From CBDCWO01 sp965223405 (GTDB lineage Bacteria > Bacteroidota > Bacteroidia > Chitinophagales > Saprospiraceae), in contig CBDCWO010000006.1 of the NCBI GenBank assembly GCA_965223405.1, positions 4,464,001-4,528,000 of the forward strand: a DNA stretch of 64,000 bases. The letters run 5' to 3'. The notes beneath the pieces were generated by a model that ran no database searches, had not been told where the DNA came from, and saw only the letters and a program-made list of their open reading frames with translations. Both the position numbers and the translations under genes were made by a program. Below, one piece after another: positions 43,292-53,589 of the stretch. Position 1 is the stretch's first letter. Each line of letters opens with the position of its first letter.

Positions 43292-43304
43292 AGGACAAAG
43301 TCCT
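43292..43304. terminator. Weak hairpin between slipin and giant gene
   Basis: AGGAC-AAA-GTCCT is a perfect 5-base-stem hairpin in the gap between the convergent stops (43214 and 43375). There is no flanking T-run, so terminator function is doubtful. Confidence 0.25.
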
Positions 43305-43374
43305 CCAATCAGGTTAGTACTGTTAGGGTGATAAGTGAGTATTTAAAATAAATGGACTTTAATTTATGAGGTCT

Positions 43375-43632
43375 TTACTTGATCACTGTAACATTACCAT
43401 TGAGAAGGAATGAATCCCCGGAGACACATTTTCCTTCAATTATATATAAAAATACACCGCTGTTAACCTTCATGTTCCTAAATGTCCCATCCCACTTATT
43501 ACTTAAGTCTTTTGATTCAAATACTTTCTCTCCCCAACGGTTGAAAATACTTATTTTCTCAATCTCAGACTTACTATTGTTTTTGATTTCAAAGAAATCA
43601 TTGTATCCATCATTGTTTGGAGTTAAGGCATT
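43375..43632 (-). other. T9SS type B C-terminal sorting domain (gliding motility-associated CTD)
   Basis: The last 85 residues of the giant protein run from NALTPNNDGYNDFF through FNRWGEKVFES, WDGTFRN and SGVFLYIIEG to GNVTVIK at the stop. This is the CHU_C-type domain that directs outer-membrane passage by the type IX secretion system and is often found on SprB-like gliding adhesins. It shows that the repeats are exported and probably surface-held. Confidence 0.93.
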
Positions 43633-46600
43633 TGCCACTTCGATTTTGTCCAGTTCACAATCATCCTTGACTACGACAATAAACTCATATTCTTCAATAC
43701 ATCCTGCTTCATTGGTAGCTACTACTGTATAACTTGAGGATTTATTAGGATTAACGGTAAATTTAGGACAATCCTCGCAAAGTAAATCTCCTTTTTCATT
43801 ATACCAATTAATTTTACTATCCGGATTTGATAATTGTGCAAAAAGATCAATTTGTTTACCTTTTTTTACCTCCACATCTTCTATTGGTGACAGACCTGGC
43901 ATTTCTACTACATTGACTTTAATTGAAGTGCTTACTACTTGGCCCTTACACCCGATAGCCGAAACGGTATAGGTGGTAGTTTCTTTGGGAGTCACTTCCG
44001 GATTTGAACAGTCTGTACATGAAAGATCCGAATGATATTCCCATTTTAAATCCAATCCAACTCCACCGGTCACTCCGAGTACAACACTTTCACCCTGACA
44101 TATTGTGACCTCTTCTGCTATTAAGAGTATTTCGGGAATAACAATTATCTTATAATTCACAACACTGTCACATCCATTCACAGCTAAATGAAAAACGGAG
44201 AACTGGGTAGCTTGAGTATAAAAGTTGTTATCGATTTGAATCGTATCTCCTAAACAAATAGTATATTCAAAACTATCTTTGAATGAACTTAAAACTTTAA
44301 GATTTAATATAACGAGGCTATCGCACCCAAATCGGTTGGTTAGAGTATCTCTATATTGTCCTGAGGCAGTAAGGTTCTTTCCATCGAACTGATAATACTC
44401 GTCCGAACAAAGGGTAATACCGTATTCGAAAACCGATGGTTTTTCTACCTGGATATATAACATCACTATACTATCGCAACCATTAATAGATTGTAAATTG
44501 ATTGTATATTTTCCTGGTTTTGTGTAACGATCATTGCCAAGTACAAAGCTTTCACCTTCGCACAAATGTTTTTGAAGGTATACGGTATCCATGTTTTGGA
44601 TAGTCAGGTTTAATGTAATTATACTATCACAGCCAATAATAGAAGTAAGGGTATCATGATAAATTCCACTCTTATTGATTTCTTTTTGGTTAAAATGAAT
44701 GGATTGCCCACCACAGATTTGCATTCGGATGGTATCGGTGAGTTGATCTGTAACAGTTAGGTTGAGAGTTACAATGGAATCACAACCGAGGCTTGAAATG
44801 AGGGTAGCGGTGTAAGACCCGGTGGTGTTGTAAGTGGTACCGTTAAAGTCTACGGATTGACCATTACAGATTTGCTGATCGATGACTTCGGTCAGGACCT
44901 CTTTGACGATGAGGTTAAGGGTGACGATGGAGTCACAGCCGAGGCTTGAAGTAAGGGTAGCGGTATAGGTGCCGGAGGTATTGTAATCGGCACCATTGAA
45001 TGAATATGAATCGCCGTTACAGATTTGTTCGTTGAGGATAGTTTGGATGGGTTGGCGTACGGTTAAGTCAATCGTGACGACGGAGTCACAGCCGGTACTG
45101 GAGGTTAAAGTAGCGGTGTAGGTTCCTGAGGTATTGTAGTCAGAGCCATTGAAAGAGTAGGTATCACCGGCACAAATAGTGTGAGCTGTATTTTGATAAA
45201 TGATTGGATTGACGGTCAGGTTGAGGGTGACGATGGAGTCACAACCGGAACTGGAAGTGAGGGTAGCGGTATAAGTTCCGGAGGTGTTGTAGTCGGTACC
45301 ATTGAAGGAATAAGCTTCACCTTCGCAGAGGGTATGATCGATGGATTCAGTGAGTACATCGAGTACGTTGAGTATGAGTACGGCGGTGGAATCACACCCT
45401 GAAGTGGAGGTAGTATTAAAGGCATAGGTTCCAGTCTGGTCGTACACTTGTCCGTTAAATACCTGTGATTGTCCGTTACAGATTTGCATTCGGATGGTAT
45501 CGGTTAGTTGATCGGTCACAGTTAGGTTGAGGGTTACGATGGAATCACAACCGAGGCTTGAAGTGAGGGTAGCGGTGTAAGACCCGGTGGAGTTGTAAGT
45601 GGTACCGTTAAAGTCTACGGATTGACCATTACAGATTTGCTGATCGATGACTTCAGTCAGGACCTCTTTGACGATGAGGTTGAGGGTGACGGTGGAGTCG
45701 CAGCCGGAGCTAGAAGTGAGGGTAGCAGAGTAGGTGCCGGAGGTATTGTAGTCGGTTCCATTGAATGAATACGATTCTCCGTTACAGATTTGTTCGTTGA
45801 GGTTAGTTTGGATGGGCTGGCGTACGGTCAAGTCAAGCGTAATGATGGAGTCACAGCCGGTGCTGGAGGTTAGCGTAGCGGTGTAGGTGCCTGAGGTGTT
45901 GTAGTCGGTTCCATTGAAAGAGTAGGTATCACCATTACAGATGGTATGCGTAATATTTTGATAACTGATTGGATTGACGGTCAGGTTGAGTGTAACGATG
46001 GAGTCGCAACCGGAACTGGAAGTAAGGGTAGTGGTATAAGTGCCGGAGGTGTTGTAGTCGGTACCATTGAAGGAATAGGTTTCACCTTCACAGAGGGTAT
46101 GATTGATGGATTCGGTAAGTACATCGAGTACACTGAGGATGAGTACGGCGGTGGAATCACAACCTGAAGTGGAGGTGGTATTAAAGGCATAGGATCCGGT
46201 CTGGTCGTACACTTGTCCGTTAAAGACCTGTGATTGTCCGTTACAGATTTGCATTCGGATAGTATCGGTGAGTTGATCAGTCACAGTTAGGTTGAGTGTT
46301 ACGATGGAATCACAACCGAGGCTTGAGGTGAGGGTAGCGGTGTAAGACCCGGTGGAGTTGTAAGTGGTACCGTTAAAGTCCACGGATTGACCGTTACAGA
46401 TTTGCTGATCGATGACTTCGGTCAGGACCTCTTTGACGATGAGGTTAAGGGTGATAGTGGAGTCGCAACCGAGACTTGAAGAAAGGGTAGTAGAGTACGT
46501 TCCGGAGGTATTGTAATCGGTACCATTGAATGAATAGGAATCGCCGTTACAGATTTGTTCGTTGAGGATAGTTTGGATGGGCTGGAGTACGGTCAAGTCA

Positions 46601-49600
46601 AGTGTAATGATGGAGTCACAGCCGGTACTGGAGGTTAAAGTAGCGATGTAGGTACCGGAGGTATTGTAGTCAGAGCCATTGAAAGAGTAGGTATCACCTG
46701 CACAGATAGTATGAATAGTATTTTGGTAACTGATTGGATTGACGGTTAGGTTGAGTGTAACGATGGAGTCACAACCGGAACTGGAAGTGAGGGTAGCGGT
46801 GTAAGACCCGGTGGAGTTGTAGTTTGTACCATTAAAGGAATAGGTTTCACCTTCACAGAGGGTATGCTCAATGGATTCAGTGAGTACATCGAGTACGTTG
46901 AGTATGAGTACGGCGGTGGAATCACACCCTGAAGTGGAGGTAGTATTAAAGGCATAGGTTCCAGTCTGGTCGTACACTTGTCCGTTAAACACCTGTGATT
47001 GTCCGTTACAGATTTGCATTCGGATGGTATCGGTTAGTTGATCAGTCACAGTTAGGTTGAGGGTTACGATGGAATCACAACCGAGGCTTGAAGTGAGGGT
47101 AGCGGTGTAAGACCCGGTGGAGTTGTAAGTGGTACCGTTAAAGTCTACGGATTGACCATTACAGATTTGCTGATCGATGACTTCGGTCAGGACCTCTTTG
47201 ACGATGAGGTTAAGGGTGATAGTGGAGTCGCAACCGAGACTTGAAGAAAGGGTAGTAGAGTACGTTCCGGAGGTATTGTAATCGGTACCATTGAATGAAT
47301 AGGAATCGCCGTTACAGATTTGTTCGTTGAGGTTAGTTTGGATGGGCTGGAGTACGGTCAAGTCAAGCGTAATGATGGAGTCACAGCCGGTGCTGGAGGT
47401 TAGCGTAGCGGTGTAGGTTCCTGAGGTGTTGTAGTCGGTACCATTGAAAGAGTAGGTATCACCTGCACAGATAGTATGCGTAATATTTTGATAACTAATT
47501 GGATTGACGGTCAGGTTGAGCGTGACGATGGAGTCACAACCGGAGCTTGAAGTGAGGGTAGCAGTATAAGTACCGGAGGTGTTGTAGTCAGTACCATTGA
47601 AAGGATAGGCTTCACCTTCACAGAGGGTATGCTCAATGGATTCGGTGAGTACATCGAGTACACTGAGGATGAGCACAGCGGTGGAATCACAACCTGAAGT
47701 GGAGGTAGTATTAAAGGCATAGGTTCCGGTTTGGTTGTAAGACTGTCCGTTAAACACTTGTGATTGTCCGTTACAGATTTGCATTCGGATGGTATCGGTG
47801 AGTTGATCGGTAACGGTTAGGTTGAGGGTAACGATGGAATCACAACCGAGGCTTGAAGAAAGGGTAGCGGAGAAGGACCCGGTGGAGTTGTAAGTGGTAC
47901 CGTTAAAGTCTACGGATTGACCATTACAGATTTGCTGATCGATGACTTCAGTCAGGACCTCGTTGACGATGAGGTTAAGGGTGACGGTGGAGTCGCAGCC
48001 GGAGCTAGAAGTAAGGGTAGCAGAGTAAGTACCGGAGGTATTGTAATCGGTTCCATTGAATGAATAGGAATCGCTGTTACAGATTTGTTCGTTGAGGTTG
48101 GTTTGGATGGGCTGGAGTACGGTCAAGTCAAGCGTAATGACGGAGTCACAGCCGGTGCTGGAGGTTAGCGTAGCGGTATAGGTGCCAGAGGCATTGTAGT
48201 CGGTTCCATTGAAAGAGTAGGTATCACCTGCACAGATAGTATGAATAGTATTTTGGTAACTGATCGGATTAACAGTCAGGTTGAGGGTAACGATGGAGTC
48301 ACAACCGGAGCTTGAAGTGAGGGTAGTGGTATAAGTTCCGGAGGTGTTGTAGTTTGTACCATTAAAGGAATAAGTTTGGCCATCACAGAGGGTATGCTCA
48401 ATGGATTCGGTAAGTACATCGAGTACGCTGAGGACGAGTACGGCGGTGGAATCACACCCTGAAGTTGAGGTAGTATTAAAGGCATAGGTTCCAGTCTGGT
48501 CGTACACTTGTCCGTTAAATACCTGTGATTGACCGTTACAGATTTGCATTCGGATGGTATCGGTGAGTTGATTGGTCACAGTTAGGTTGAGAGTTACAAC
48601 GGAATCACAACCGAGGCTTGAAGTGAGGGTAGCGGTGTAAGACCCGGTTGTATTATAAGTAGTACCGTTGAAGTCTACGGATTGACCGTTACAGATTTGC
48701 TGATCGATGACTTCGGTCAGGACGTCGTTTACGATGAGGTTGAGGGTGACGGTGGAGTCACAGCCGGAGCTTGAAGTAAGGGTAGCAGAGTATGTTCCGG
48801 ATGTGTTGTAATCGGTTCCATTGAATGAATAGGAATCGCCGTTACAGATTTGTTCATTGAGGTTAGTTTGGATGGGCTGGAGTACGGTCAAGTCAAGCGT
48901 AATGACGGAGTCACAGCCGGTACTGGAGGTTAGCGTAGCGGTGTAGGTGCCTGAGGTATTGTAGTCGGTACCATTGAAAGAGTAGGTATCACCTGCACAG
49001 ATAGTATGAATAGTATTTTGGTAAATGATTGGATTGACGGTCAGGTTGAGCGTGACGATGGAATCACAACCGGAACTGGAAGTAAGGGTAGCGGTATAAG
49101 TGCCGGAGGTGTTGTAGTCGGTACCATTGAAGGCATAGGTTTCACCTTCGCAGAGGGTATGATCGATGGATTCGGTGAGGGTGTTCAGCACATTGAGTAC
49201 AAGCACCGCTGTAGAATCACAACCATTGGAAGAAGTAGTATTAAATGAATAGGTTCCGGTTTGATCGTAAACCTGTCCGTTAAATACCTGTGATTGTCCG
49301 TTACAGATTTGCATTCGGATGGTATCGGTGAGTTGATCGGTAACGGTTAGGTTGAGAGTTACAATGGAATCACAACCGAGGCTTGAAGTGAGGGTAGCGG
49401 TGTAAGACCCGGTGGAGTTGTAATTGGTACCGTTAAAGTCTACGGATTGACCATTACAGATTTGCTGATCGATGACTTCAGTCAGGACCTCTTTGACGAT
49501 GAGGTTGAGGGTGACGGTGGAGTCGCACCCTGCACTAGAAGTGAGAGTAGCAGCGTACGTTCCGGAGGTATTGTAGTCGGTTCCATTGAATGAATACGAA

Positions 49601-51051
49601 TCGCCGTTACAGATTTGTTCGTTGAGGTTAGTTTGGATGGGTTGGCGTACGGTTAAGTCAAGTGTGACGACGGAGTCACAGCCGGTGCTGGAGGTTAGCG
49701 TAGCGGTGTAGGTTCCTGAGGTGTTGTAGTCGGTACCATTGAAAGAGTAGGTATCACCATTACAGATGGTATGCGTAATATTTTGATAACTGGTTGGATT
49801 GACGGTCAGGTTGAGGGTGACGATGGAGTCGCAACCGGAACTGGAAGTAAGGGTAGTGGTATAAGTTCCGGAGGTGTTGTAGTCGGTACCATTGAAGGAA
49901 TAAGCTTCACCTTCGCAGAGGGTATGATCGATGGATTCAGTGAGTACATCGAGTACGTTGAGTATAAGTACGGCGGTGGAATCACACCCTGAAGTGGAGG
50001 TAGTATTAAAGGCATAGGTTCCAGTCTGGTCGTACACTTGTCCGTTAAATACCTGTGATTGTCCGTTACAGATTTGCATTCGGATGGTATCGGTGAGTTG
50101 ATTGGTCACAGTTAGGTTGAGAGTTACGATGGAATCACAACCGAGGCTTGAAGTGAGGGTAGCGGAGTAAGAGCCGGTGGTGTTGTAAGTGGTACCGTTA
50201 AAGTCCACGGATTGACCGTTACAGATTTGCTGATCGATCACTTGGGTCAGGACATCGTTGACGATGAGGTTTAGGGTGACGATAGAATCGCATCCGGCGC
50301 GTGAAGTAAGGGTAGCAGAGTACATTCCGGAAGTGTTGTAGTCGGTTCCATTGAAGGAATACGAATCGCCGTTACAGATTTGTTCGTTGAGGATAGTTTG
50401 GATGGGTTGGAGTACGGTTAAGTCAAGTGTGACGATGGAATCACATCCTGTGCTGGAGGTTAAAGTAGCGGTGTAGGTGCCTGAGGTGTTGTAGTCGGTT
50501 CCATTGAAAGAATAGGTGTCACCAGCACAAATAGTGTGAGTTGTATTTTGGTAAATGATCGGATTAACAGTCAGGTTGAGGGTGACGATGGAGTCACAAC
50601 CGGAGCTTGAAGTAAGGGTAGCAGTATAAGTACCGGAGGTGTTGTAGTCAGTACCATTGAAGGCATAGGCTTCACCTTCACAGAGGGTATGCTCAATGGA
50701 TTCGGTGAGTACATCGAGTACACTGAGGATGAACACAGCGGTGGAATCACAACCTGAAGTGGAGGTGGTATTAAAGGCATAGGTTCCGGTCTGGTTGTAC
50801 ACTTGTCCGTTAAATACCTGTGATTGTCCGTTACAGATTTGCATTCGGATGGTATCGGTGAGTTGATCAGTCACAGTTAGGTTGAGTGTTACGATGGAAT
50901 CACAACCGAGGCTTGAAGTGAGGGTAGCGGAGTAAGAGCCGGTGGTGTTGTAAGTGGTACCGTTAAAGTCCACGGATTGACCGTTACAGATTTGCTGATC
51001 GATCACTTGGGTCAGGACATCGTTGACGATGAAGGGTGACGATAGTCGCAT
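43375..51051 (-). CDS. Giant T9SS-exported repeat protein, C-terminal segment
   Basis: This 2,558-codon open segment is the 3' end of the giant gene. It holds nearly ten 765-bp (255-aa) repeats, each made of five ~51-aa units with the frame 'C.G..Y.FNG..Y..(S/T)G.Y...L.S..GCDS.V.L.L.V'; then four diverged units, two short Ig/PKD-like pieces (about 43,700-44,120) and the type IX sorting domain. Its apparent start at 51051 is not a true start: the frame is lost there by deletion against the neighbouring copy, and the protein continues upstream. Two Cys per unit suggest one disulfide each after export. A surface fibre or adhesin is the likely role. Confidence 0.88.
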   Translation of the reverse strand: MRLSSPFIVNDVLTQVIDQQICNGQSVDFNGTTYNTTGSYSATLTSSLGCDSIVTLNLTVTDQLTDTIRMQICNGQSQVFNGQVYNQTGTYAFNTTSTSGCDSTAVFILSVLDVLTESIEHTLCEGEAYAFNGTDYNTSGTYTATLTSSSGCDSIVTLNLTVNPIIYQNTTHTICAGDTYSFNGTDYNTSGTYTATLTSSTGCDSIVTLDLTVLQPIQTILNEQICNGDSYSFNGTDYNTSGMYSATLTSRAGCDSIVTLNLIVNDVLTQVIDQQICNGQSVDFNGTTYNTTGSYSATLTSSLGCDSIVTLNLTVTNQLTDTIRMQICNGQSQVFNGQVYDQTGTYAFNTTSTSGCDSTAVLILNVLDVLTESIDHTLCEGEAYSFNGTDYNTSGTYTTTLTSSSGCDSIVTLNLTVNPTSYQNITHTICNGDTYSFNGTDYNTSGTYTATLTSSTGCDSVVTLDLTVRQPIQTNLNEQICNGDSYSFNGTDYNTSGTYAATLTSSAGCDSTVTLNLIVKEVLTEVIDQQICNGQSVDFNGTNYNSTGSYTATLTSSLGCDSIVTLNLTVTDQLTDTIRMQICNGQSQVFNGQVYDQTGTYSFNTTSSNGCDSTAVLVLNVLNTLTESIDHTLCEGETYAFNGTDYNTSGTYTATLTSSSGCDSIVTLNLTVNPIIYQNTIHTICAGDTYSFNGTDYNTSGTYTATLTSSTGCDSVITLDLTVLQPIQTNLNEQICNGDSYSFNGTDYNTSGTYSATLTSSSGCDSTVTLNLIVNDVLTEVIDQQICNGQSVDFNGTTYNTTGSYTATLTSSLGCDSVVTLNLTVTNQLTDTIRMQICNGQSQVFNGQVYDQTGTYAFNTTSTSGCDSTAVLVLSVLDVLTESIEHTLCDGQTYSFNGTNYNTSGTYTTTLTSSSGCDSIVTLNLTVNPISYQNTIHTICAGDTYSFNGTDYNASGTYTATLTSSTGCDSVITLDLTVLQPIQTNLNEQICNSDSYSFNGTDYNTSGTYSATLTSSSGCDSTVTLNLIVNEVLTEVIDQQICNGQSVDFNGTTYNSTGSFSATLSSSLGCDSIVTLNLTVTDQLTDTIRMQICNGQSQVFNGQSYNQTGTYAFNTTSTSGCDSTAVLILSVLDVLTESIEHTLCEGEAYPFNGTDYNTSGTYTATLTSSSGCDSIVTLNLTVNPISYQNITHTICAGDTYSFNGTDYNTSGTYTATLTSSTGCDSIITLDLTVLQPIQTNLNEQICNGDSYSFNGTDYNTSGTYSTTLSSSLGCDSTITLNLIVKEVLTEVIDQQICNGQSVDFNGTTYNSTGSYTATLTSSLGCDSIVTLNLTVTDQLTDTIRMQICNGQSQVFNGQVYDQTGTYAFNTTSTSGCDSTAVLILNVLDVLTESIEHTLCEGETYSFNGTNYNSTGSYTATLTSSSGCDSIVTLNLTVNPISYQNTIHTICAGDTYSFNGSDYNTSGTYIATLTSSTGCDSIITLDLTVLQPIQTILNEQICNGDSYSFNGTDYNTSGTYSTTLSSSLGCDSTITLNLIVKEVLTEVIDQQICNGQSVDFNGTTYNSTGSYTATLTSSLGCDSIVTLNLTVTDQLTDTIRMQICNGQSQVFNGQVYDQTGSYAFNTTSTSGCDSTAVLILSVLDVLTESINHTLCEGETYSFNGTDYNTSGTYTTTLTSSSGCDSIVTLNLTVNPISYQNITHTICNGDTYSFNGTDYNTSGTYTATLTSSTGCDSIITLDLTVRQPIQTNLNEQICNGESYSFNGTDYNTSGTYSATLTSSSGCDSTVTLNLIVKEVLTEVIDQQICNGQSVDFNGTTYNSTGSYTATLTSSLGCDSIVTLNLTVTDQLTDTIRMQICNGQSQVFNGQVYDQTGTYAFNTTSTSGCDSTAVLILNVLDVLTESIDHTLCEGEAYSFNGTDYNTSGTYTATLTSSSGCDSIVTLNLTVNPIIYQNTAHTICAGDTYSFNGSDYNTSGTYTATLTSSTGCDSVVTIDLTVRQPIQTILNEQICNGDSYSFNGADYNTSGTYTATLTSSLGCDSIVTLNLIVKEVLTEVIDQQICNGQSVDFNGTTYNTTGSYTATLISSLGCDSIVTLNLTVTDQLTDTIRMQICGGQSIHFNQKEINKSGIYHDTLTSIIGCDSIITLNLTIQNMDTVYLQKHLCEGESFVLGNDRYTKPGKYTINLQSINGCDSIVMLYIQVEKPSVFEYGITLCSDEYYQFDGKNLTASGQYRDTLTNRFGCDSLVILNLKVLSSFKDSFEYTICLGDTIQIDNNFYTQATQFSVFHLAVNGCDSVVNYKIIVIPEILLIAEEVTICQGESVVLGVTGGVGLDLKWEYHSDLSCTDCSNPEVTPKETTTYTVSAIGCKGQVVSTSIKVNVVEMPGLSPIEDVEVKKGKQIDLFAQLSNPDSKINWYNEKGDLLCEDCPKFTVNPNKSSSYTVVATNEAGCIEEYEFIVVVKDDCELDKIEVANALTPNNDGYNDFFEIKNNSKSEIEKISIFNRWGEKVFESKDLSNKWDGTFRNMKVNSGVFLYIIEGKCVSGDSFLLNGNVTVIK

Positions 51052-51217
51052 CCGGCGCGTGAAGTAAGGGTAGCAGAGTACATTCCGGAAGTGTTGTAGT
51101 CGGTTCCATTGAAGGAATACGAATCGCCGTTACAGATTTGTTCGTTGAGGATAGTTTGGATGGGTTGGAGTACTAAGTCAAGTGTGACGATGGAATCACA
51201 TCCTGTGCTGGAGGTTA
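50123..51217 (-). repeat. Two neighbouring copies sharing a private ~340-base tract
   Basis: Bases 50123-50462 and 50888-51217 share variants seen nowhere else in the array, for example the Ser-Arg-Ala-Gly-Cys-Asp codons (GCGCGT on the plus strand) and GATCACTTGGG. Outside these limits the two copies differ again. The second copy lacks 10 bases in three places. This looks like a gene-conversion tract, a recent duplication, or an assembly join. Confidence 0.7.
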
Positions 51218-52814
51218 GCGTAGCGGTGTAGGTGCCTGAGGTGTTGTAGTCAGAGCCATTGAAAGAGTAGGTATCACCATTACAGATGGTATGCGTAATA
51301 TTTTGATAACTGATTGGATTGACGGTCAGGTTGAGTGTAACGATGGAGTCGCAACCGGAGCTTGAGGTTAGGGTAGCGGTTAAAGTGCCGGAGGTGTTGT
51401 AATCGGTACCATTGAAGGCATAGGTTTCACCTTCACAGAGGGTATGATTGATGGATTCGGTAAGTACATCGAGTACACTGAGGATGAGCACAGCGGTGGA
51501 ATCACAACCTGAAGTGGAGGTGGTATTAAAGGCATAGGTTCCGGTCTGGTTGTACACTTGGCCGTTAAATACCTGTGATTGGCCGTTACAGATTTGCATT
51601 CGGATGGTATCGGTGAGTTGATCAGTCACAGTTAGGTTGAGTGTTACGATGGAATCACAACCGAGGCTTGAAGTGAGGGTAGCGGTGTAAGACCCGGTGG
51701 TGTTGTAAGTGGTACCGTTAAAGTCTACGGATTGACCGTTACAGATTTGCTGATCGATGACTTCGGTCAGGACCTCTTTGACGATGAGGTTAAGGGTGAC
51801 GGTGGAGTCGCAGCCGGAGCTAGAAGTAAGGGTAGTAGAGTACGTTCCGGAGGTATTGTAATCGGTACCATTGAATGAATAGGAATCGCCGTTACAGATT
51901 TGTTCGTTGAGGTTAGTTTGGATGGGCTGGAGTACGGTCAAGTCAAGCGTAATGACGGAGTCACAGCCGGTGCTGGAGGTTAGCGTAGCGGTGTAGGTTC
52001 CTGAGGTGTTGTAGTCGGTACCATTGAAAGAGTAGGTATCACCTGCACAGATAGTATGAATAGTATTTTGGTAGCCGATTGGATTGACGGTCAGGTTGAG
52101 CGTGACGATGGAATCACAACCGGTACTGGAAGTAAGGGTAGCGGTATAAGTGCCGGAGGTATTGTAGTCGGTACCATTGAAGGTATAGGCTTCACCTTCA
52201 CAGAGGGTATGATCTATGGATTCGGTGAGGGTGTTCAGCACATTGAGTACAAGCACAGCTGTAGAATCACAACCATTGGAAGAAGTAGTATTAAATGAAT
52301 AGGTTCCGGTCTGGTTGTACACTTGTCCGTTAAATACCTGTGATTGACCGTTACAGATTTGCATTCGGATGGTATCGGTGAGTTGATCTGTAACGGTTAG
52401 GTTGAGAGTTACGATGGAATCACAACCGAGGCTTGAAGTGAGGGTAGCGGTGTAAGACCCGGTGGTATTGTAAGTGGTACCGTTAAAGTCTACGGATTGA
52501 CCGTTACAGATTTGCTGATCGATGACTTCGGTCAGGACGTCGTTTACGATGAGGTTGAGGGTGACGGTGGAGTCGCAGCCGGAGCTTGAAGTAAGGGTAG
52601 CAGAGTATGTTCCGGAGGTATTGTAATCGGTTCCATTGAATGAATAGGAATCGCCGTTACAGATTTGTTCGTTGAGGTTAGTTTGGATGGGCTGGAGTAC
52701 GGTCAAGTCAAGCGTAATGATGGAGTCACAGCCGGTACTGGAGGTTAGCGTAGCGGTGTAGGTGCCTGAGGTATTGTAGTCGGTAGCCATTGAAAGAGTA
52801 GGTATCACCTGCAC
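51012..52814 (-). CDS. Giant repeat protein, frameshifted internal segment A
   Basis: These 600 codons carry the same five 51-aa unit types (for example HTICAGDTYSFNGTDYN, RMQICNGQSQVFNGQVY) and belong to the same giant protein. The upstream limit is a one-base insertion (about 52786, CGGTAGCCATTG where other copies read CGGTACCATTG). The downstream limit is the pair of small deletions near 51032-51046. The true protein continues across both points. Confidence 0.75.
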   Translation of the reverse strand: MQVIPTLSMATDYNTSGTYTATLTSSTGCDSIITLDLTVLQPIQTNLNEQICNGDSYSFNGTDYNTSGTYSATLTSSSGCDSTVTLNLIVNDVLTEVIDQQICNGQSVDFNGTTYNTTGSYTATLTSSLGCDSIVTLNLTVTDQLTDTIRMQICNGQSQVFNGQVYNQTGTYSFNTTSSNGCDSTAVLVLNVLNTLTESIDHTLCEGEAYTFNGTDYNTSGTYTATLTSSTGCDSIVTLNLTVNPIGYQNTIHTICAGDTYSFNGTDYNTSGTYTATLTSSTGCDSVITLDLTVLQPIQTNLNEQICNGDSYSFNGTDYNTSGTYSTTLTSSSGCDSTVTLNLIVKEVLTEVIDQQICNGQSVDFNGTTYNTTGSYTATLTSSLGCDSIVTLNLTVTDQLTDTIRMQICNGQSQVFNGQVYNQTGTYAFNTTSTSGCDSTAVLILSVLDVLTESINHTLCEGETYAFNGTDYNTSGTLTATLTSSSGCDSIVTLNLTVNPISYQNITHTICNGDTYSFNGSDYNTSGTYTATLTSSTGCDSIVTLDLVLQPIQTILNEQICNGDSYSFNGTDYNTSGMYSATLTSRAGCDYRHPSSSTMS

Positions 52815-53589
52815 AGATAGTATGAATAGTATTTTGGTAAATGATTGGATTGACGGTCAGGTTGAGCGTGACGATGGAGTCACAACCGGAACTGGAAGTA
52901 AGGGTAGCGGTATAAGTGCCGGAGGTGTTGTAGTCGGTACCATTGAAGGAATAGGTTTCACCTTCGCAGAGGGTATGATCGATGGATTCGGTGAGTACAT
53001 CGAGTACATTGAGTATGAGTACGGCGGTGGAATCACAACCATTGGAAGAAGTAGTATTAAATGAATAGGTTCCGGTTTGGTCGTACACTTGTCCGTTAAA
53101 TACCTGTGATTGGCCGTTACAGATTTGCATTCGGATGGTATCGGTGAGTTGATCGGTAACGGTTAGGTTGAGAGTTACGATGGAATCACAACCGAGGCTT
53201 GAAGTGAGGGTAGCGGTGTAAGACCCGGTGGAGTTGTAAGTGGTACCGTTAAAGTCTACGGATTGACCATTACAGATTTGCTGATCGATGACTTCAGTCA
53301 GGACCTCTTTGACGATGAGGTTAAGGGTGACGGTGGAGTCGCAGCCGGCACTAGAAGTAAGGGTAGCAGAGTACGTTCCGGAGGTATTGTAGTCGGTTCC
53401 ATTGAATGAATACGAATCGCCGTTACAGATTTGTTCGTTGAGGTTAGTTTGGATGGGCTGGCGTACGGTCAAGTCAAGCGTAATGATGGAGTCACAGCCG
53501 GTGCTGGAGGTTAGCGTAGCGGTAGGTGAGGTGTTGTAGTCGGTTCCATTGAAAGAGTAGGTGCACACGGTCAGCGTAACGATGGTCAC
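52726..53589 (-). CDS. Giant repeat protein, frameshifted internal segment B
   Basis: These 287 codons contain about one set of 51-aa units in the normal order (NEQICNGDSYSFNG, DQQICNGQSVDFNG, RMQICNGQSQVFNG, HTLCEGETYSFNG). The upstream end lies at the edge of the deletion-rich zone (53.52-54.38 kb); the apparent start is an artefact. The downstream end overlaps segment A at the one-base insertion near 52786. It is part of the same giant gene, not a separate protein. Confidence 0.65.
   Translation of the reverse strand: MTIVTLTVCTYSFNGTDYNTSPTATLTSSTGCDSIITLDLTVRQPIQTNLNEQICNGDSYSFNGTDYNTSGTYSATLTSSAGCDSTVTLNLIVKEVLTEVIDQQICNGQSVDFNGTTYNSTGSYTATLTSSLGCDSIVTLNLTVTDQLTDTIRMQICNGQSQVFNGQVYDQTGTYSFNTTSSNGCDSTAVLILNVLDVLTESIDHTLCEGETYSFNGTDYNTSGTYTATLTSSSGCDSIVTLNLTVNPIIYQNTIHTICAGDTYSFNGYRLQYLRHLHRYANLQYRL

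Noticed and set aside
45181..53064. Repeated 69- to 80-codon frames on both strands inside the 765-bp array
   Set aside because: They recur every 765 bases as shadows of the repeat-coding strand; minus-strand Pro/Ser-rich versions are the same DNA in another frame.
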